Shown: positions 27,654 through 37,558 of the stretch, in pieces
Layout: every line of letters starts with the position of its first letter
Position numbering within the stretch: position 1 is the first letter of the stretch
From: Altererythrobacter sp. B11
Lineage (GTDB): Bacteria > Pseudomonadota > Alphaproteobacteria > Sphingomonadales > Sphingomonadaceae
Length of the DNA stretch: 64,000 nt
Direction: 5' to 3'
Assembly (NCBI RefSeq): GCF_003569745.1
Contig: NZ_AP018498.1
Span: 2,331,001-2,395,000, forward strand
Made by a program: the position numbers and the translations under genes
The notes under the pieces: model-generated
Told to the model about the DNA's origin: nothing
The model's database searches: none
The model's input: only the letters and a program-made list of their open reading frames with translations

Positions 27654-28692
27654 GCCGCCGCCGCCGGCGCTGCGGCTGACCGTCGATACCGAGGCTCTGG
27701 CCGAGAACTGGCGCCTGCTCGACCAGCTCTCCGGCAGTGCCGCAGCCGGCGCCGCCGTGAAGGCGAACGCCTATGGCCTCGGGGCCGATGTGGTCGTTCC
27801 GGCGCTGGTGAAGGCAGGGGCGCGGGATTTCTTCGTTGCCCACTGGAACGAGGTGGCCACCGTGCTGCGGCATGTGGCCCCCGATCGGCTGTCGGTGTTG
27901 CACGGGCCCGTGCGCGCGGAAGAGGCGGCCTTTGCCCGCGCGGCGGGGGTTCGCCCGGTGATCAACAGCCTGCAGCAGGCGCAGTTGTGGATCGAAGCGG
28001 GCGGCGGCCCCTGCGACCTGATGGTGGACACGGGCATGAACCGCCTCGGCATCTCCATGCACGAGATCGGCGATCCGCTGCTCGGCCGGCTGGAGACGCA
28101 CACGCTGCTGTCCCACCTCGCCTCCGCTGACGAAGACGTGCCGCAAAGCGAACTGCAACTCGAACGGTTCCGCGAAGTCACTCGCATGCTGCCGGCCCGC
28201 CGCCGCAGCCTGGCGAACAGCGCGGGCATCGCGCTGGGGAGCGACTATGCCTTCGATCTCACCCGTCCGGGCCTCGCGCTCTATGGGGGCGTGCCGCGTA
28301 GGGAACTGGCGGGGCGCATCCGGCAGGTTGCCCGGCCGCAGGCGCTGGTGCTGCAACTGCGAGAGATCGCCGCAGGGCAAAGCGTGGGCTACAACGCCCG
28401 CTTCACCTCTACCTCGCCCATGCGCCTCGCCACGGTGGCGCTGGGCTATGCCGACGGCTTCCTGCGCTGCTGGAACGGCAAGGCGGCGTTGCGGCACGGC
28501 AGCGCGGAGCTGCCGCTGCTCGGCAATATCTCGATGGATCTTTCAGTGCTCGATTGCGGGGCTGCGCCCGATCTGCGCGAAGGGGACTGGGTGGACATTC
28601 CCTATGATCTGCCCGTCAGTTCGGCGCTGACCGGCCTCACGCAATATGAATTGCTGACGATCCTCGGCACCCGGTTTTGCCGCGCAGCATGA
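27640..28692 (+). CDS. alr: Alanine racemase
   Basis: A 350-residue fold-type III PLP enzyme giving D-alanine for peptidoglycan. The PLP lysine is K41 in V-K-A-N-A-Y-G. M-V-D-T-G-M-N-R-L-G near 128 and S-V-G-Y-N-A-R-F near 247, with the second catalytic tyrosine, are intact, as is the C-terminal G-N-I-S-M-D-L. It begins at the ATG ATG pair at 27640, inside the last 14 bases of the MFS gene, so translation is coupled. The D,D-carboxypeptidase and PBP-activator genes in this window act on the same cell-wall pathway. Confidence 0.94.
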   Translation: MMPPEPPPPALRLTVDTEALAENWRLLDQLSGSAAAGAAVKANAYGLGADVVVPALVKAGARDFFVAHWNEVATVLRHVAPDRLSVLHGPVRAEEAAFARAAGVRPVINSLQQAQLWIEAGGGPCDLMVDTGMNRLGISMHEIGDPLLGRLETHTLLSHLASADEDVPQSELQLERFREVTRMLPARRRSLANSAGIALGSDYAFDLTRPGLALYGGVPRRELAGRIRQVARPQALVLQLREIAAGQSVGYNARFTSTSPMRLATVALGYADGFLRCWNGKAALRHGSAELPLLGNISMDLSVLDCGAAPDLREGDWVDIPYDLPVSSALTGLTQYELLTILGTRFCRAA

Positions 28693-28759
28693 TCGCGGCG
28701 ATTGCGCTGCCCGTGCTGCAAGTGCTAAGAACTCCTTACGCAACAGGGAGCTTGCCCGC

Positions 28760-29311
28760 ATGGCGAGAGAAGACGAGGCGGGCCAAGCCCCCATCATCAT
28801 CAAGAAATATGCGAACCGCCGCCTCTATAACACGAAGTCTTCAAGCTACATCACGCTTGACGATCTTTCGCGGATGACGCGCGAGGGCGTGGATTTCCAG
28901 GTGCTCGACGCGAAAACGGGCAACGATATCACCCACGCCGTGCTGACGCAGATCATCATGGAAGAGGAAGCGAGCGGGGAGCAAATGCTGCCGGTCAGCT
29001 TCCTGCGCCAGCTCATTTCCATGTACGGCAATTCCATGCAGGCGCTGATGCCGCATTATCTGGAAGCCACGATGGAGAACTTCCGGGTCAATCAGCGCAA
29101 GCTGCAGGAAACCTTTACCGCCAGCATGGGGCCGGACGCCTTCGCCAAGATGGCGGAAACCAACATGAAGATGTTCCAGGCCGCTGCCAGCGCCTTCATG
29201 CCCGGCGCAAAGGCACCGGAAGCGAAGCCCGCGGCGAGCGGATCGGAGCTGGACGAGCTGCGCGATCAGCTTTCGCGGATGCAGAAGAAGCTGGACGAAC
29301 TCGGCAAGTAA
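28760..29311 (+). CDS. phaR: Polyhydroxyalkanoate synthesis repressor PhaR
   Basis: A 183-residue PhaR/PHB-accumulation regulator. The N-terminal DNA-binding part carries K-K-Y-A-N-R-R-L-Y-N-T near residue 15 and I-T-L-D-D-L-S-R-M near 31. The second part V-L-T-Q-I-I-M-E-E-E near 61 is the PHB-binding region. A Met/Gln-rich helix and an Ala/Pro tail follow. PhaR senses PHB granules and represses phasin and PHA genes, none of which are in the window. A hairpin with nine-base arms (29320-29328 and 29333-29341) follows the stop. Confidence 0.93.
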   Translation: MAREDEAGQAPIIIKKYANRRLYNTKSSSYITLDDLSRMTREGVDFQVLDAKTGNDITHAVLTQIIMEEEASGEQMLPVSFLRQLISMYGNSMQALMPHYLEATMENFRVNQRKLQETFTASMGPDAFAKMAETNMKMFQAAASAFMPGAKAPEAKPAASGSELDELRDQLSRMQKKLDELGK

Positions 29312-29319
29312 CGGCCGAA

Positions 29320-29341
29320 GCGGCCGCGCCTTCGCGGCCGC
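29320..29341 (+). terminator. GC-rich hairpin after phaR
   Basis: The arms gcggccgcg (29320-29328) and cgcggccgc (29333-29341) form a tight stem just after the phaR stop. There is no T-run, so termination efficiency is uncertain. Confidence 0.4.
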
Positions 29342-29467
29342 AGTCCCATAAGCGCCATCGGCGCGCGCAAAAACTGCTGCCCCGCGGCCAGTGAGCCGCG
29401 CCTTGTGCTTCAACAGCGGCCGATATGGCGATAGGGGGCGGCTTCCAGTCATTACCGGGTGAGTTGA

Positions 29468-31009
29468 ATGTCCGAAATCCGCCATGCCCTGAACGTCAAG
29501 CGCGCCGATGATTTCGCGCAGTGGTATCAGGAGGTCGTTTCCGCCGCAGACATGGCGGAGGAATCGGGCGTTCGCGGCTGCATGGTCATCAAGCCCTGGG
29601 GCTATGGCATCTGGGAACGGATGCAGCGCCTGATGGACGACCGCATCAAGGCGGCCGGAGTACAGAACTGCTATTTCCCGATCTTCATCCCGCTCGCCAA
29701 TTTCGAGCGGGAGGCGGCGCATGTTGAGGGCTTTGCCAAGGAAATGGCGGTGGTCACCCATCATCGCCTGATCGCGGACGGCAAGGGCGGGCTGATCCCC
29801 GATCCCGAAGCGAAGCTGGAAGAACCGCTGGTGGTGCGGCCCACCTCCGAGACGATCATCGGCGACGCCATGAGCCGCTGGATCCAGAGCTGGCGCGATC
29901 TGCCGCTGCTGACCAACCAGTGGGCAAACGTGGTGCGCTGGGAAATGCGCACGCGCATGTTCCTGCGCACCAGCGAGTTCCTGTGGCAGGAAGGCCATAC
30001 GGCGCATGAAAGCCGCGAAGATGCCGTGGCCGAAACGCTGCGCGCGCTGGAGATGTATCGCGCCTTCGCCGAAGAGCAGTTGGCCCTGCCGGTGATCGCC
30101 GGAGAAAAGCCGGAGAACGAGCGTTTCCCCGGCGCCGTCTCAACCTACTCGATCGAAGCCATGATGCAGGATGGAAAGGCGCTGCAGGCGGGCACATCGC
30201 ATTACCTCGGCACCAATTTCGCCCACGCCGCCAACATCCGCTTCCAGGACCGCGAAGGCGGGCAGCAGCTGTGCCACACGACCAGCTGGGGCGTCTCCAC
30301 CCGCATGGTGGGCGGCGTGATCATGACGCATGGCGATGACGACGGCCTGCGCGTGCCGCCGGCGATTGCCCCGCAGCAGGTGGTGATCCTGCCCATGCTG
30401 CGCGAGAAGCCGGAAGATGCCGCCCTGCTGGACTATTGCGAGGGACTGCGCACGGCGATCGCGCAGCAGCAGGCGCTGGGCGAACCGGTGCGTGTGCTGC
30501 TGGACAAGAAGCCGGGCAAGGCGGCGGCCAAGCGGTGGGACTGGGTGCGCAAGGGCGCCCCGATCATCATCGAGGTGGGCGGCCGCGACATGGAAGGCGG
30601 CAAGGTCAGCCTGCTGCGGCGCGATCGCCTGTGGGGCGAGGGCGGCAAGCCCGATTTCACCTATCCCGCGCGGGATGAGGCCGCGGCAGCGATTCCGGCG
30701 CTGCTCCAGGACATTCAGTCGTCGCTCCACGATGAAGCGCAGCAGCGGCGGGATGCCAACATCACTCGCGGCGTCGCGAGCCTGGACGAACTGGCGGAGT
30801 TCTATGGCGAGGATCGGCAGCATCCGGGTTGGGTGGAGGTGCAATGGTCGCGCCCCACTGGTGCGGCGCTGGACGCGGTGGTCGAGAGGCTGAAAGCGCT
30901 GAAGCTCACCTTCCGCAACGTGCCCATGGAAGCCGATGCGGCGTCGGGCAAATGCCTGTTCACCGGCGAGGATGCGGTGGAGCGGATCTACGTGGCCCGC
31001 TCATATTGA
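29468..31009 (+). CDS. proS: Proline--tRNA ligase, archaeal/eukaryotic type
   Basis: A 513-residue class II synthetase. The N-terminal D-F-A-Q-W-Y-Q-E-V-V and G-V-R-G-C-M-V-I-K-P-W-G-Y block and the absence of the editing insertion place it in the archaeal/eukaryotic (type 3) ProRS group rather than the bacterial type. Motif 2 (R-W-E-M-R-T-R-M-F-L-R-T-S-E-F) and motif 3 (G-V-S-T-R-M-V-G) are intact, and the C-terminus ends in Y as in that group. Lacking the insertion domain, it would need a separate factor to clear Ala-tRNA-Pro. It is the only proS in the window. Confidence 0.94.
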   Translation: MSEIRHALNVKRADDFAQWYQEVVSAADMAEESGVRGCMVIKPWGYGIWERMQRLMDDRIKAAGVQNCYFPIFIPLANFEREAAHVEGFAKEMAVVTHHRLIADGKGGLIPDPEAKLEEPLVVRPTSETIIGDAMSRWIQSWRDLPLLTNQWANVVRWEMRTRMFLRTSEFLWQEGHTAHESREDAVAETLRALEMYRAFAEEQLALPVIAGEKPENERFPGAVSTYSIEAMMQDGKALQAGTSHYLGTNFAHAANIRFQDREGGQQLCHTTSWGVSTRMVGGVIMTHGDDDGLRVPPAIAPQQVVILPMLREKPEDAALLDYCEGLRTAIAQQQALGEPVRVLLDKKPGKAAAKRWDWVRKGAPIIIEVGGRDMEGGKVSLLRRDRLWGEGGKPDFTYPARDEAAAAIPALLQDIQSSLHDEAQQRRDANITRGVASLDELAEFYGEDRQHPGWVEVQWSRPTGAALDAVVERLKALKLTFRNVPMEADAASGKCLFTGEDAVERIYVARSY

Positions 31010-31060
31010 GCCTCGCGCCGGCGGGGTTGCGCCGACGGGCAGAGCGCGCGACAAGCGGGG

Positions 31061-32401
31061 ATGCGCAAACTCGTTCTCGCGGCCGCCCTGCTCGCTACGC
31101 CCTCGCTCGCTCAGCCCGCGCACGCGCAGGCCGGTCCTGCGGATGAGGTGTCGCAGCAGCGGCTCCGCTCCGATGTGGAGGCGATGGTGGGCTTCGGCAC
31201 CCGCCACACCCTGTCGGCCCAGGATGATCCCCAACGCGGCATCGGCGCGGCGCTGAGCTGGGGCGCGGAGCAATTCCGGCAGGCCTCCGCCCAATGCGGC
31301 GGCTGCCTGGAAGTGGTGATGCCCGAAACCATGGCGCAGGGGGATCGCATCCCCAACCCGGTCCGCCTGCGCGATGTCGTGGCCATCCAGCGCGGCAGCG
31401 AGCGACCGAACGAGGTCGTGATCGTTCAGGGCCATATCGACAGCCGCGTCAGCGACGTGATGGATACGCAGAGCGATGCGCCCGGCGCGAATGACAATGC
31501 CTCCGGCAGCGCGCTGGTGCTGGAGGCCGCACGGGTGCTGTCGGGGCAGCGTTATCCCTCCACCATCGTCTATGCCTTGCTCTCGGGCGAGGAGCAGGGG
31601 CTTTATGGCGGCAAGCTGCTGGCCGACTATGCCAAGGCGCAGGGCTGGACGGTGAAGGCCGTGTTCAACAACGACATCGTCGGCGGTTCCTGCGGATCGG
31701 ACGGGGTCTGCGATGACAGCCATGTCCGCGTCTTCTCTGAAGGGCCACGTGCCGATCTCGACGCGCGGATGCGCTCCGCGCAGAGCCGCAATGGCGGGGA
31801 GAACGACAGCCCCGGCCGCAACATCTCCCGCTGGCTCGACAGGCTGGCGGAGGCGGATGCCGCGGGGCTCGACGTGCGCCAGGTGTGGCGGACCGACCGG
31901 ATGGGGCGCGGCGGCGACCAGCTGCCCTTCCTTGCCGCCGGCTACCCCGCGGTGCGCTTCTCCGTCGCCATCGAGGATTACGAGCACCAGCATCAGGACC
32001 TGCGCACCGAAAAGGGCGTGACCTATGGCGACACCGTGGATGAGATGGACTTTCCCTATCTCGCCAAGGTGACCCGGCTGAATGTGCGCGGGCTGGCGGC
32101 GCTGGCGCGCGCACCCATACCCCCGGCGCCCGTAGCCAAGGCGGCGGTGCAGACCTTCACCGCGCTCGCGTGGGACGCCGTGCCGGGCGCGGCGTCCTAC
32201 AAGGTCTATCGGCGGCGGACCGACCAGCCCTATTGGGAAGAGCAGCCGGTTCAGCAGGTCACGCAGACCCAGCTCGATCTGGCGGGCGTTCGCGGGGATG
32301 ACTGGCTGTTCGGCGTCAGCTCCGTCTCGGCCGAGGGAGCGGAGAGCCCGGTCGCCAGTGCGGTGCCCGGCGGCGGCTTCTCTCCGCTTGTGGCCGAGTG
32401 A
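31061..32401 (+). CDS. Secreted M28 family zinc peptidase
   Basis: A 446-residue exported metallopeptidase with a signal peptide ending A-H-A-Q-A near residue 24. The M28 zinc ligands are visible: G-H-I-D-S-R, G-A-N-D-N-A-S-G, L-S-G-E-E-Q-G (catalytic Glu pair), N-N-D-I-V-G and a late H-Q-H-Q. After the catalytic domain (to about 345) comes a C-terminal fibronectin-like segment with W-D-A-V-P-G-A-A-S-Y-K-V-Y-R-R. It is probably a periplasmic or outer-membrane aminopeptidase. Confidence 0.92.
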   Translation: MRKLVLAAALLATPSLAQPAHAQAGPADEVSQQRLRSDVEAMVGFGTRHTLSAQDDPQRGIGAALSWGAEQFRQASAQCGGCLEVVMPETMAQGDRIPNPVRLRDVVAIQRGSERPNEVVIVQGHIDSRVSDVMDTQSDAPGANDNASGSALVLEAARVLSGQRYPSTIVYALLSGEEQGLYGGKLLADYAKAQGWTVKAVFNNDIVGGSCGSDGVCDDSHVRVFSEGPRADLDARMRSAQSRNGGENDSPGRNISRWLDRLAEADAAGLDVRQVWRTDRMGRGGDQLPFLAAGYPAVRFSVAIEDYEHQHQDLRTEKGVTYGDTVDEMDFPYLAKVTRLNVRGLAALARAPIPPAPVAKAAVQTFTALAWDAVPGAASYKVYRRRTDQPYWEEQPVQQVTQTQLDLAGVRGDDWLFGVSSVSAEGAESPVASAVPGGGFSPLVAE

Positions 32402-32422
32402 TGCGGCGCCCATATCGCTGAC

Positions 32423-34684
32423 ATGGCCAAAGCAAAACATTCCGGCCTGCCGACATCGCGGCAGATCCTCGACTTCATCCAGTCTTCCGATACGCCCGCG
32501 GGCAAGCGCGAGATCGCCCGCCACTTCGGCCTGAAGGGGCAGGAGAAGATCGCCCTCAAGCACCTGCTGCGCGACATGGCGGAGGAAGGGCTGATCGACG
32601 GGCAGCGCACCGCCTACCACCGCATGGGCGGTGTGCCCAAGGTCACCGTGCTGCGCGTGGTCGATGTGGAGGATGGCGAGGCCATTGCCGTGCCTGATGC
32701 CTGGCAGCCGGACGACGCAACCCCGCCGCCGCGCCTGCGTCTGGTCGAAGGCAAGAAGGGCGGGGCGCTGCGCCCGGGCGACCGCGTGCTCGCCCGCACT
32801 GAGGAGAGCGGATCGGGGTGGCGCGCCTTCCCGATGAAGAAGCTGCCTTCGCGCACCGATGCGGTGCTGGGCGTGGTGGAAGTCGACGGTGCGGGCAAGG
32901 CGTGGCTGGCGCCGGTGGACAAGCGCATCCGCAATTCCTCCCCCATCGCCGATCTGGGCGGGGCGGAGCCGGGCAATCTCGTGCTGGCGGAGGCCGCCGG
33001 CCGCTCCCCCCGCGCGGGGGTGAAGGTGATCGAAGTGCTCGGCGATCCGCTCGCCCCGCGCAGCTACAGCCTGATCGCCATTCACAAATACGGCATCCCG
33101 CACGTCTTTCCCGAAGATGCGGTGACGGAAGCCGAGGCGGCGGCGAAGCTGCCGCTGGCGGAAGATCGGCGCGAGGATCTGCGGCACCTGCCGATCGTCG
33201 CCATCGACCCTGCTGACGCGCGCGACCATGACGATGCCATCTGGGCCGAGCCGGACGGGGAGGGCGGCTTCCGCGCCGTGGTCGCCATTGCCGATGTCAG
33301 CTTCTACGTCCGCCCCGGCGGCGCGCTGGACCGGGAGGCGCGCAAGCGCGGCAACTCCGTCTATTTCCCCGACCGCGTGGTGCCCATGCTGCCCGAGGTG
33401 CTGAGCGCCGATGTGTGCAGCCTGCATGAGGGCGAGGATCGCGCGGCCATGGCCTGCCACCTCGTCATCTCCGCAGATGGGCAGGTGAAGTCATGGCGCT
33501 TCACCCGCGCGCTGGTGCGCATCAGCGAGACGATCGCCTATGAGGATGCGCAGGCGCGGATCGACAGCGGCGAGGCGGGCGAGAACCTGCGCCACCTGTG
33601 GTCTGCCTGGAAGGCGCTCGCTTCGGCCAGGGCTGCGCGCGACCCGCTGGAGCTGGAACTGCCCGAGCGGCGCGTGATGCTCGACGAGCAGGGCCGCATC
33701 GCCGAGATCGCGGTGCGCGAACGGCTCGATGCGCACCGCGTGGTGGAAGATTTCATGATCGCCGCGAACGTCGCGGCGGCGAAGGCGCTGGAGAGCAAGG
33801 CCTCTCCGGTCGTGTACCGCGTCCACGAGCCGCCGACGCGCGAAAAGCTGATCGCGCTGCGCGAATATTTCGACTCGATCGGCAAGAAGCTGGCGCTGGG
33901 CCAGGTCATCACGCCCAGCCTGTTCAATCGCATGATCAAGGACATCGCCGATCCGGGCGAGAAGGCGCTGGTGATGGAAGCCGTGCTGCGCAGCCAGACC
34001 CAGGCCTATTACGGGCCGCGCAACGCCGGGCATTTCGGGCTGGCGCTGGGCAGCTACGCCCATTTCACCTCGCCCATCCGCCGCTATGCCGACCTGCTGG
34101 TGCACCGGGCTTTGGTGGATAGCTTCGGCCTCGAACAGCCGAGTCCCAAGGGCAAGCTGCCGCCGACCAGCGGGCTTTCAGACAAGGATCGGGACGACCT
34201 GACCAAGGTCACCGACGCGATCAGCCTCACCGAACGGCGGGCGATGGAGGCGGAGCGGGACACGATCGACCGCTATGTCGCCGCATGGCTTTCCGCGCGG
34301 GTGGGCGAGATCTTCAAATGCCGCATCACCGGCGTGCAAAAATTCGGCTTCTTCGCCACTATCGCCGCGCTGGGCGGGGACGGGCTGGTGCCGGTGTCCG
34401 CGCTGGGCCGCGAATATTTCTCCTACGACGAAGGCGCGCGCGCGCTCGTGGGGCAGGACAGCGGTACGCGCTATGCGGTGGGCGACATGCTCGACCTGAA
34501 GCTGGCCGAGGCGAACCCGCTCACCGGCGCGCTGAAGTTCGAGCCGGTGGACAGCGACGGATCGGCGATCGAACCGCGCGGCGCCCGTCCGGAAACGCAT
34601 CGGCGCTCCAAGGGCAAGCCACCGATGCAGGGCAAGCGAGGCCGGCCGGCCAACATCCGTCATCAGGGCCGGAAAAGGAAATAG
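32423..34684 (+). CDS. rnr: Ribonuclease R
   Basis: A 753-residue RNB-family 3'-5' exoribonuclease that degrades structured RNA. It has an N-terminal winged-helix region (about 1-70), cold-shock domains, the RNB catalytic core with D-P-A-D-A-R-D-H-D-D-A-I near residue 263, and a C-terminal S1 domain (about 610-700) followed by a basic tail. The acidic cluster that binds magnesium is intact. It converges on the usp gene seven bases downstream. Confidence 0.96.
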   Translation: MAKAKHSGLPTSRQILDFIQSSDTPAGKREIARHFGLKGQEKIALKHLLRDMAEEGLIDGQRTAYHRMGGVPKVTVLRVVDVEDGEAIAVPDAWQPDDATPPPRLRLVEGKKGGALRPGDRVLARTEESGSGWRAFPMKKLPSRTDAVLGVVEVDGAGKAWLAPVDKRIRNSSPIADLGGAEPGNLVLAEAAGRSPRAGVKVIEVLGDPLAPRSYSLIAIHKYGIPHVFPEDAVTEAEAAAKLPLAEDRREDLRHLPIVAIDPADARDHDDAIWAEPDGEGGFRAVVAIADVSFYVRPGGALDREARKRGNSVYFPDRVVPMLPEVLSADVCSLHEGEDRAAMACHLVISADGQVKSWRFTRALVRISETIAYEDAQARIDSGEAGENLRHLWSAWKALASARAARDPLELELPERRVMLDEQGRIAEIAVRERLDAHRVVEDFMIAANVAAAKALESKASPVVYRVHEPPTREKLIALREYFDSIGKKLALGQVITPSLFNRMIKDIADPGEKALVMEAVLRSQTQAYYGPRNAGHFGLALGSYAHFTSPIRRYADLLVHRALVDSFGLEQPSPKGKLPPTSGLSDKDRDDLTKVTDAISLTERRAMEAERDTIDRYVAAWLSARVGEIFKCRITGVQKFGFFATIAALGGDGLVPVSALGREYFSYDEGARALVGQDSGTRYAVGDMLDLKLAEANPLTGALKFEPVDSDGSAIEPRGARPETHRRSKGKPPMQGKRGRPANIRHQGRKRK

Positions 34685-34691
34685 GCCCGGC

Positions 34692-35144
34692 TCAGCTGAG
34701 CCGGTCGATCTCCGCATCCGGCAGGGCGCCCGGCACCACGAAGAGCGGGCAGGACAGCGATCCGGCGGTGGCGGAGAAGTGGGTGACCAGCGGTCCCGGC
34801 GCGCCTTCGGGCGCCGCAGCCAGCACCAGCGCGGCCACCTCCGGGTGATCGGCCAGATAGTCCTTGATCACCGTCTTGGCGTCACCCACCCGCACGGCGA
34901 TTTGCGGCATGCGCGCGCCTTCGCTGATGAGTTCGCCCGCCGCGCTGTTCGCCAGCACCTCCGCACGGTCGCGCGCCTCCTCCTCGATCGTGGCCTGCAC
35001 GCCGCCGAAGGCGTTGAAATCCTGCTTGGGCACCAGGGCCAGAATATGCACCGCGCCCCCGGTCTTGGCGGCGCGGCGAGAGGCGAAACGCAGGGCGCTG
35101 TGCGCCTCTTCCGTCTCGTCAATGATCACCAGATATACGCGCAT
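34692..35144 (-). CDS. Universal stress protein family (UspA)
   Basis: A 150-residue single-domain Usp protein. The N-terminal [11 protein letters not shown] and the mid-chain [10 protein letters not shown] are typical. The C-terminal nucleotide-binding loop is degenerate (F-S-A-T-A-G-S-L instead of G-x2-G-x9-G-S), so ATP binding is doubtful. The ATG at 35144 is divergent from pdhC. Confidence 0.85.
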   Translation of the reverse strand: MRVYLVIIDETEEAHSALRFASRRAAKTGGAVHILALVPKQDFNAFGGVQATIEEEARDRAEVLANSAAGELISEGARMPQIAVRVGDAKTVIKDYLADHPEVAALVLAAAPEGAPGPLVTHFSATAGSLSCPLFVVPGALPDAEIDRLS

Positions 35145-35284
35145 GTAGCCTGCTCTCCCTGCGCTGGCGTATCGGGCCAAAGCGGCGGGCGCGCAAGAAC
35201 CTTGCTCCGGCGCGGCAAATTGGCCAGAGACGGGCGAAACCGGACCAGCGCATTTCGCCCCCAGGAAGGATACAGCGTCCCACT

Positions 35285-36580
35285 ATGTCGATCGCCATCA
35301 AGATGCCCGCCCTTTCCCCCACCATGGAAGAGGGCACGCTCGCCAAATGGCTCGTGAAGGTCGGTGACAAGGTCGCCTCCGGCGACATCATGGCCGAGAT
35401 CGAGACCGACAAGGCGACGATGGAATTCGAAGCCGTGGATGAAGGCGTGATCGCCGACATCGCCGTTCCGGAAGGCACGGAAGGCGTGAAAGTGGGCGCG
35501 GTGATCGCGACCCTGGCGGAAGAAGGGGAAGACCCGGCTGATGTGAAGCCGGCCGCGGGCGATTCTCCCGCTCCCGCTGCCGCACAGAAGGAGGAGGCGG
35601 CACCCGCCCCGGCGCCGGCCGCTTCCGCGGCGCCATCGCCCGCTCCTGCTCCTGCCGCCGCACCGGCTGCCACTGGCGACCGCGTAATCGCTTCCCCGCT
35701 GGCGCGGCGCATCGCCGCCGACAAGGGTGTTGACCTCGCTGCCGTGAAGGGCAGCGGCCCCAACGGGCGTATCGTGAAGGCCGATGTGGAATCCGCGCAG
35801 CCGGGCGCCGCTTCTGCCGCCGCACCGGCTTCCGCTGCTGCCCCCTCTGCCGCGCCCGCGCCGGCGCCCGTCCAGGCGCAGGATTTCGGCATCCCGCATG
35901 AAGAGGAAAAGCTCAGCGGCATGCGCAAGACGATCGCGCGCCGGCTGTCCGAATCGAAGCAGCAGGTGCCGCATATCTACCTCACGGTGGATATCCGGCT
36001 CGATGCGCTGCTGAAGCTGCGCGGCGAGCTCAATGTGGCGCTGGAACCGCAGGGCGTGAAGCTCTCCGTCAACGATATGCTGATCAAGGCACTGGCCAAG
36101 GCGCTGGTGGCGGTTCCCGCCTGCAATGTTCAGTTCGCGGGCGACAAGCTGCTGAAATTCACCCGCGCCGATGTCTCGGTGGCGGTTTCCATTCCCAGCG
36201 GCCTCATCACCCCGATCGTCAAGGATGCCGGCAGCAAGGCGATCAGCGCCATCTCCACCGAGATGAAGGATCTCGCCGCTCGCGCCCGCGACGGTAAGCT
36301 GGCGCCGGAGGAATATCAGGGTGGCACGGCCAGCCTGTCCAACATGGGCATGTACGGGATCAAGCAGTTCGAAGCGATCATCAACCCGCCGCAGGCCATG
36401 ATCATGGCGATCGGCGCGGGCGAGAAGCGGCCTTACGTTGTCGAGGATTCGCTGCAGATCGCCACGGTGATGAGCGCCACGGGCAGCTTCGATCATCGCG
36501 CAATCGACGGCGCCGATGGCGCGGCGCTGATGAAGGCCTTCAAGGATATCTGCGAGGCACCGCTGGGCCTGGTGGCCTGA
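35285..36580 (+). CDS. pdhC: Dihydrolipoamide acetyltransferase (E2 of pyruvate dehydrogenase)
   Basis: A 431-residue E2 subunit. The N-terminal lipoyl domain has the lipoylated Lys43 in E-T-D-K-A-T-M-E. Ala/Pro-rich linkers flank a peripheral subunit-binding domain (about 137-172, [13 protein letters not shown]). The catalytic acyltransferase domain ends with S-F-D-H-R-A-I-D-G near residue 400, containing the active His and Asp. M-P-A-L-S-P-T-M at the start is typical of the pyruvate rather than the 2-oxoglutarate enzyme. The E1 genes are not in the window; lpdA, the E3, lies 1 kb downstream. Confidence 0.95.
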   Translation: MSIAIKMPALSPTMEEGTLAKWLVKVGDKVASGDIMAEIETDKATMEFEAVDEGVIADIAVPEGTEGVKVGAVIATLAEEGEDPADVKPAAGDSPAPAAAQKEEAAPAPAPAASAAPSPAPAPAAAPAATGDRVIASPLARRIAADKGVDLAAVKGSGPNGRIVKADVESAQPGAASAAAPASAAAPSAAPAPAPVQAQDFGIPHEEEKLSGMRKTIARRLSESKQQVPHIYLTVDIRLDALLKLRGELNVALEPQGVKLSVNDMLIKALAKALVAVPACNVQFAGDKLLKFTRADVSVAVSIPSGLITPIVKDAGSKAISAISTEMKDLAARARDGKLAPEEYQGGTASLSNMGMYGIKQFEAIINPPQAMIMAIGAGEKRPYVVEDSLQIATVMSATGSFDHRAIDGADGAALMKAFKDICEAPLGLVA

Positions 36581-36581
36581 A

Positions 36582-37001
36582 GTGCATCCGGCCGCCTTCG
36601 CTTTCGCCGCTACGGCGCTCGCCACGATTCCCGTGGCAGCCGGGGCCGTGACGGGGGAGGGCGAGAATGTGCCGCTCATCGGGCGGGATGGGCCCGAAGC
36701 GGATGGCTGCGGCGGGATAGGCAAGGTGTTCGGCCTCTATGGTCCCGGCACGCAGGCCTACCTGTCGGTTCGGGAGCGGCAGGATGATCGTGCGCGCGAA
36801 AAGGATCGGCTCACGTCCGGCACGCTGGTGTGGCTGTGCGATGCGCAGGACGAGTGGCAGGGCATCGTCTATGCGGATGACGAATTGCAGGATCTCGGCG
36901 ATTGCCGGGTGAGCAGTTCCGTGGCGGCGCCGGAGCCCTATAGCGGGCCGTGCCGGTTCGGCTGGGTCCACGCGCGCAATCTGCAGCTGGTGGCGCAGTG
37001 A
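36582..37001 (+). CDS. Secreted SH3-like protein of unknown role
   Basis: A 139-residue protein beginning at GTG 36582, one base after pdhC ends. A signal peptide ending near residue 22 is followed by a small beta-rich domain. G-P-G-T-Q-A-Y-L-S-V-R and the F-G-W-V-H-A-R-N-L-Q end resemble bacterial SH3 domains. Four cysteines could form disulfides in the periplasm. I do not recognise a specific function. Confidence 0.7.
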   Translation: MHPAAFAFAATALATIPVAAGAVTGEGENVPLIGRDGPEADGCGGIGKVFGLYGPGTQAYLSVRERQDDRAREKDRLTSGTLVWLCDAQDEWQGIVYADDELQDLGDCRVSSSVAAPEPYSGPCRFGWVHARNLQLVAQ

Positions 37002-37148
37002 TGGTGTTTCCTACGCCCCTGAGCACCGGGCAAGATGCCGCAATGCCTCGTAATCCCACCATTTTTGACGCTTTTCATCGCGCCCGCGGGGCGCCAGGAA
37101 TTTCTTGCATGAACCCTGTTCCAACGTGTTCCAAGCCAGAGGACGGCC

Positions 37149-37547
37149 ATGACCGAGGGTGAGATTCACGCCGGCCGCGATCCCGCGATTCGGGTCACCG
37201 CCATGCCGGCGGACACCAATGCCTATGGCGATATTTTCGGCGGCTGGCTGCTCAGCCTGATGGACAGCGCCGCCGGCCTGACCGCTGCCCGCAAGGCCAA
37301 GGGCCGCGCGGTGACGGTGGCGATGGACGGCATGCAGTTCCATATGCCCGTGAAGGTGGGGGACGAGGTTTCGGTCTATACCGAGATCGAGAATGTCGGC
37401 CGCACCAGCATCACCATCGGCGTGGAAGCATGGCGGCGGGAACGGCATTCGGAGCATGCGGTAAAAGTTACCGAAGCGAAATTCACCTTCGTCGCGATTG
37501 ACGAAAACAGGCGCCCCCGTCCGGTGGTCGACGGGACCGGAAGTTAG
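37149..37547 (+). CDS. yciA: YciA-type acyl-CoA thioesterase
   Basis: A 132-residue hot-dog-fold thioesterase. G-D-I-F-G-G-W-L-L-S-L-M-D near residue 27 holds the catalytic Asp of the YciA/BFIT family, and V-A-M-D-G-M-Q-F-H-M-P-V-K-V-G-D is the second family block. It hydrolyses acyl-CoAs, probably short to medium chain. It lies 11 bp upstream of lpdA on the same strand. Confidence 0.9.
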   Translation: MTEGEIHAGRDPAIRVTAMPADTNAYGDIFGGWLLSLMDSAAGLTAARKAKGRAVTVAMDGMQFHMPVKVGDEVSVYTEIENVGRTSITIGVEAWRRERHSEHAVKVTEAKFTFVAIDENRRPRPVVDGTGS

Positions 37548-37558
37548 GAGCAGGCCAA

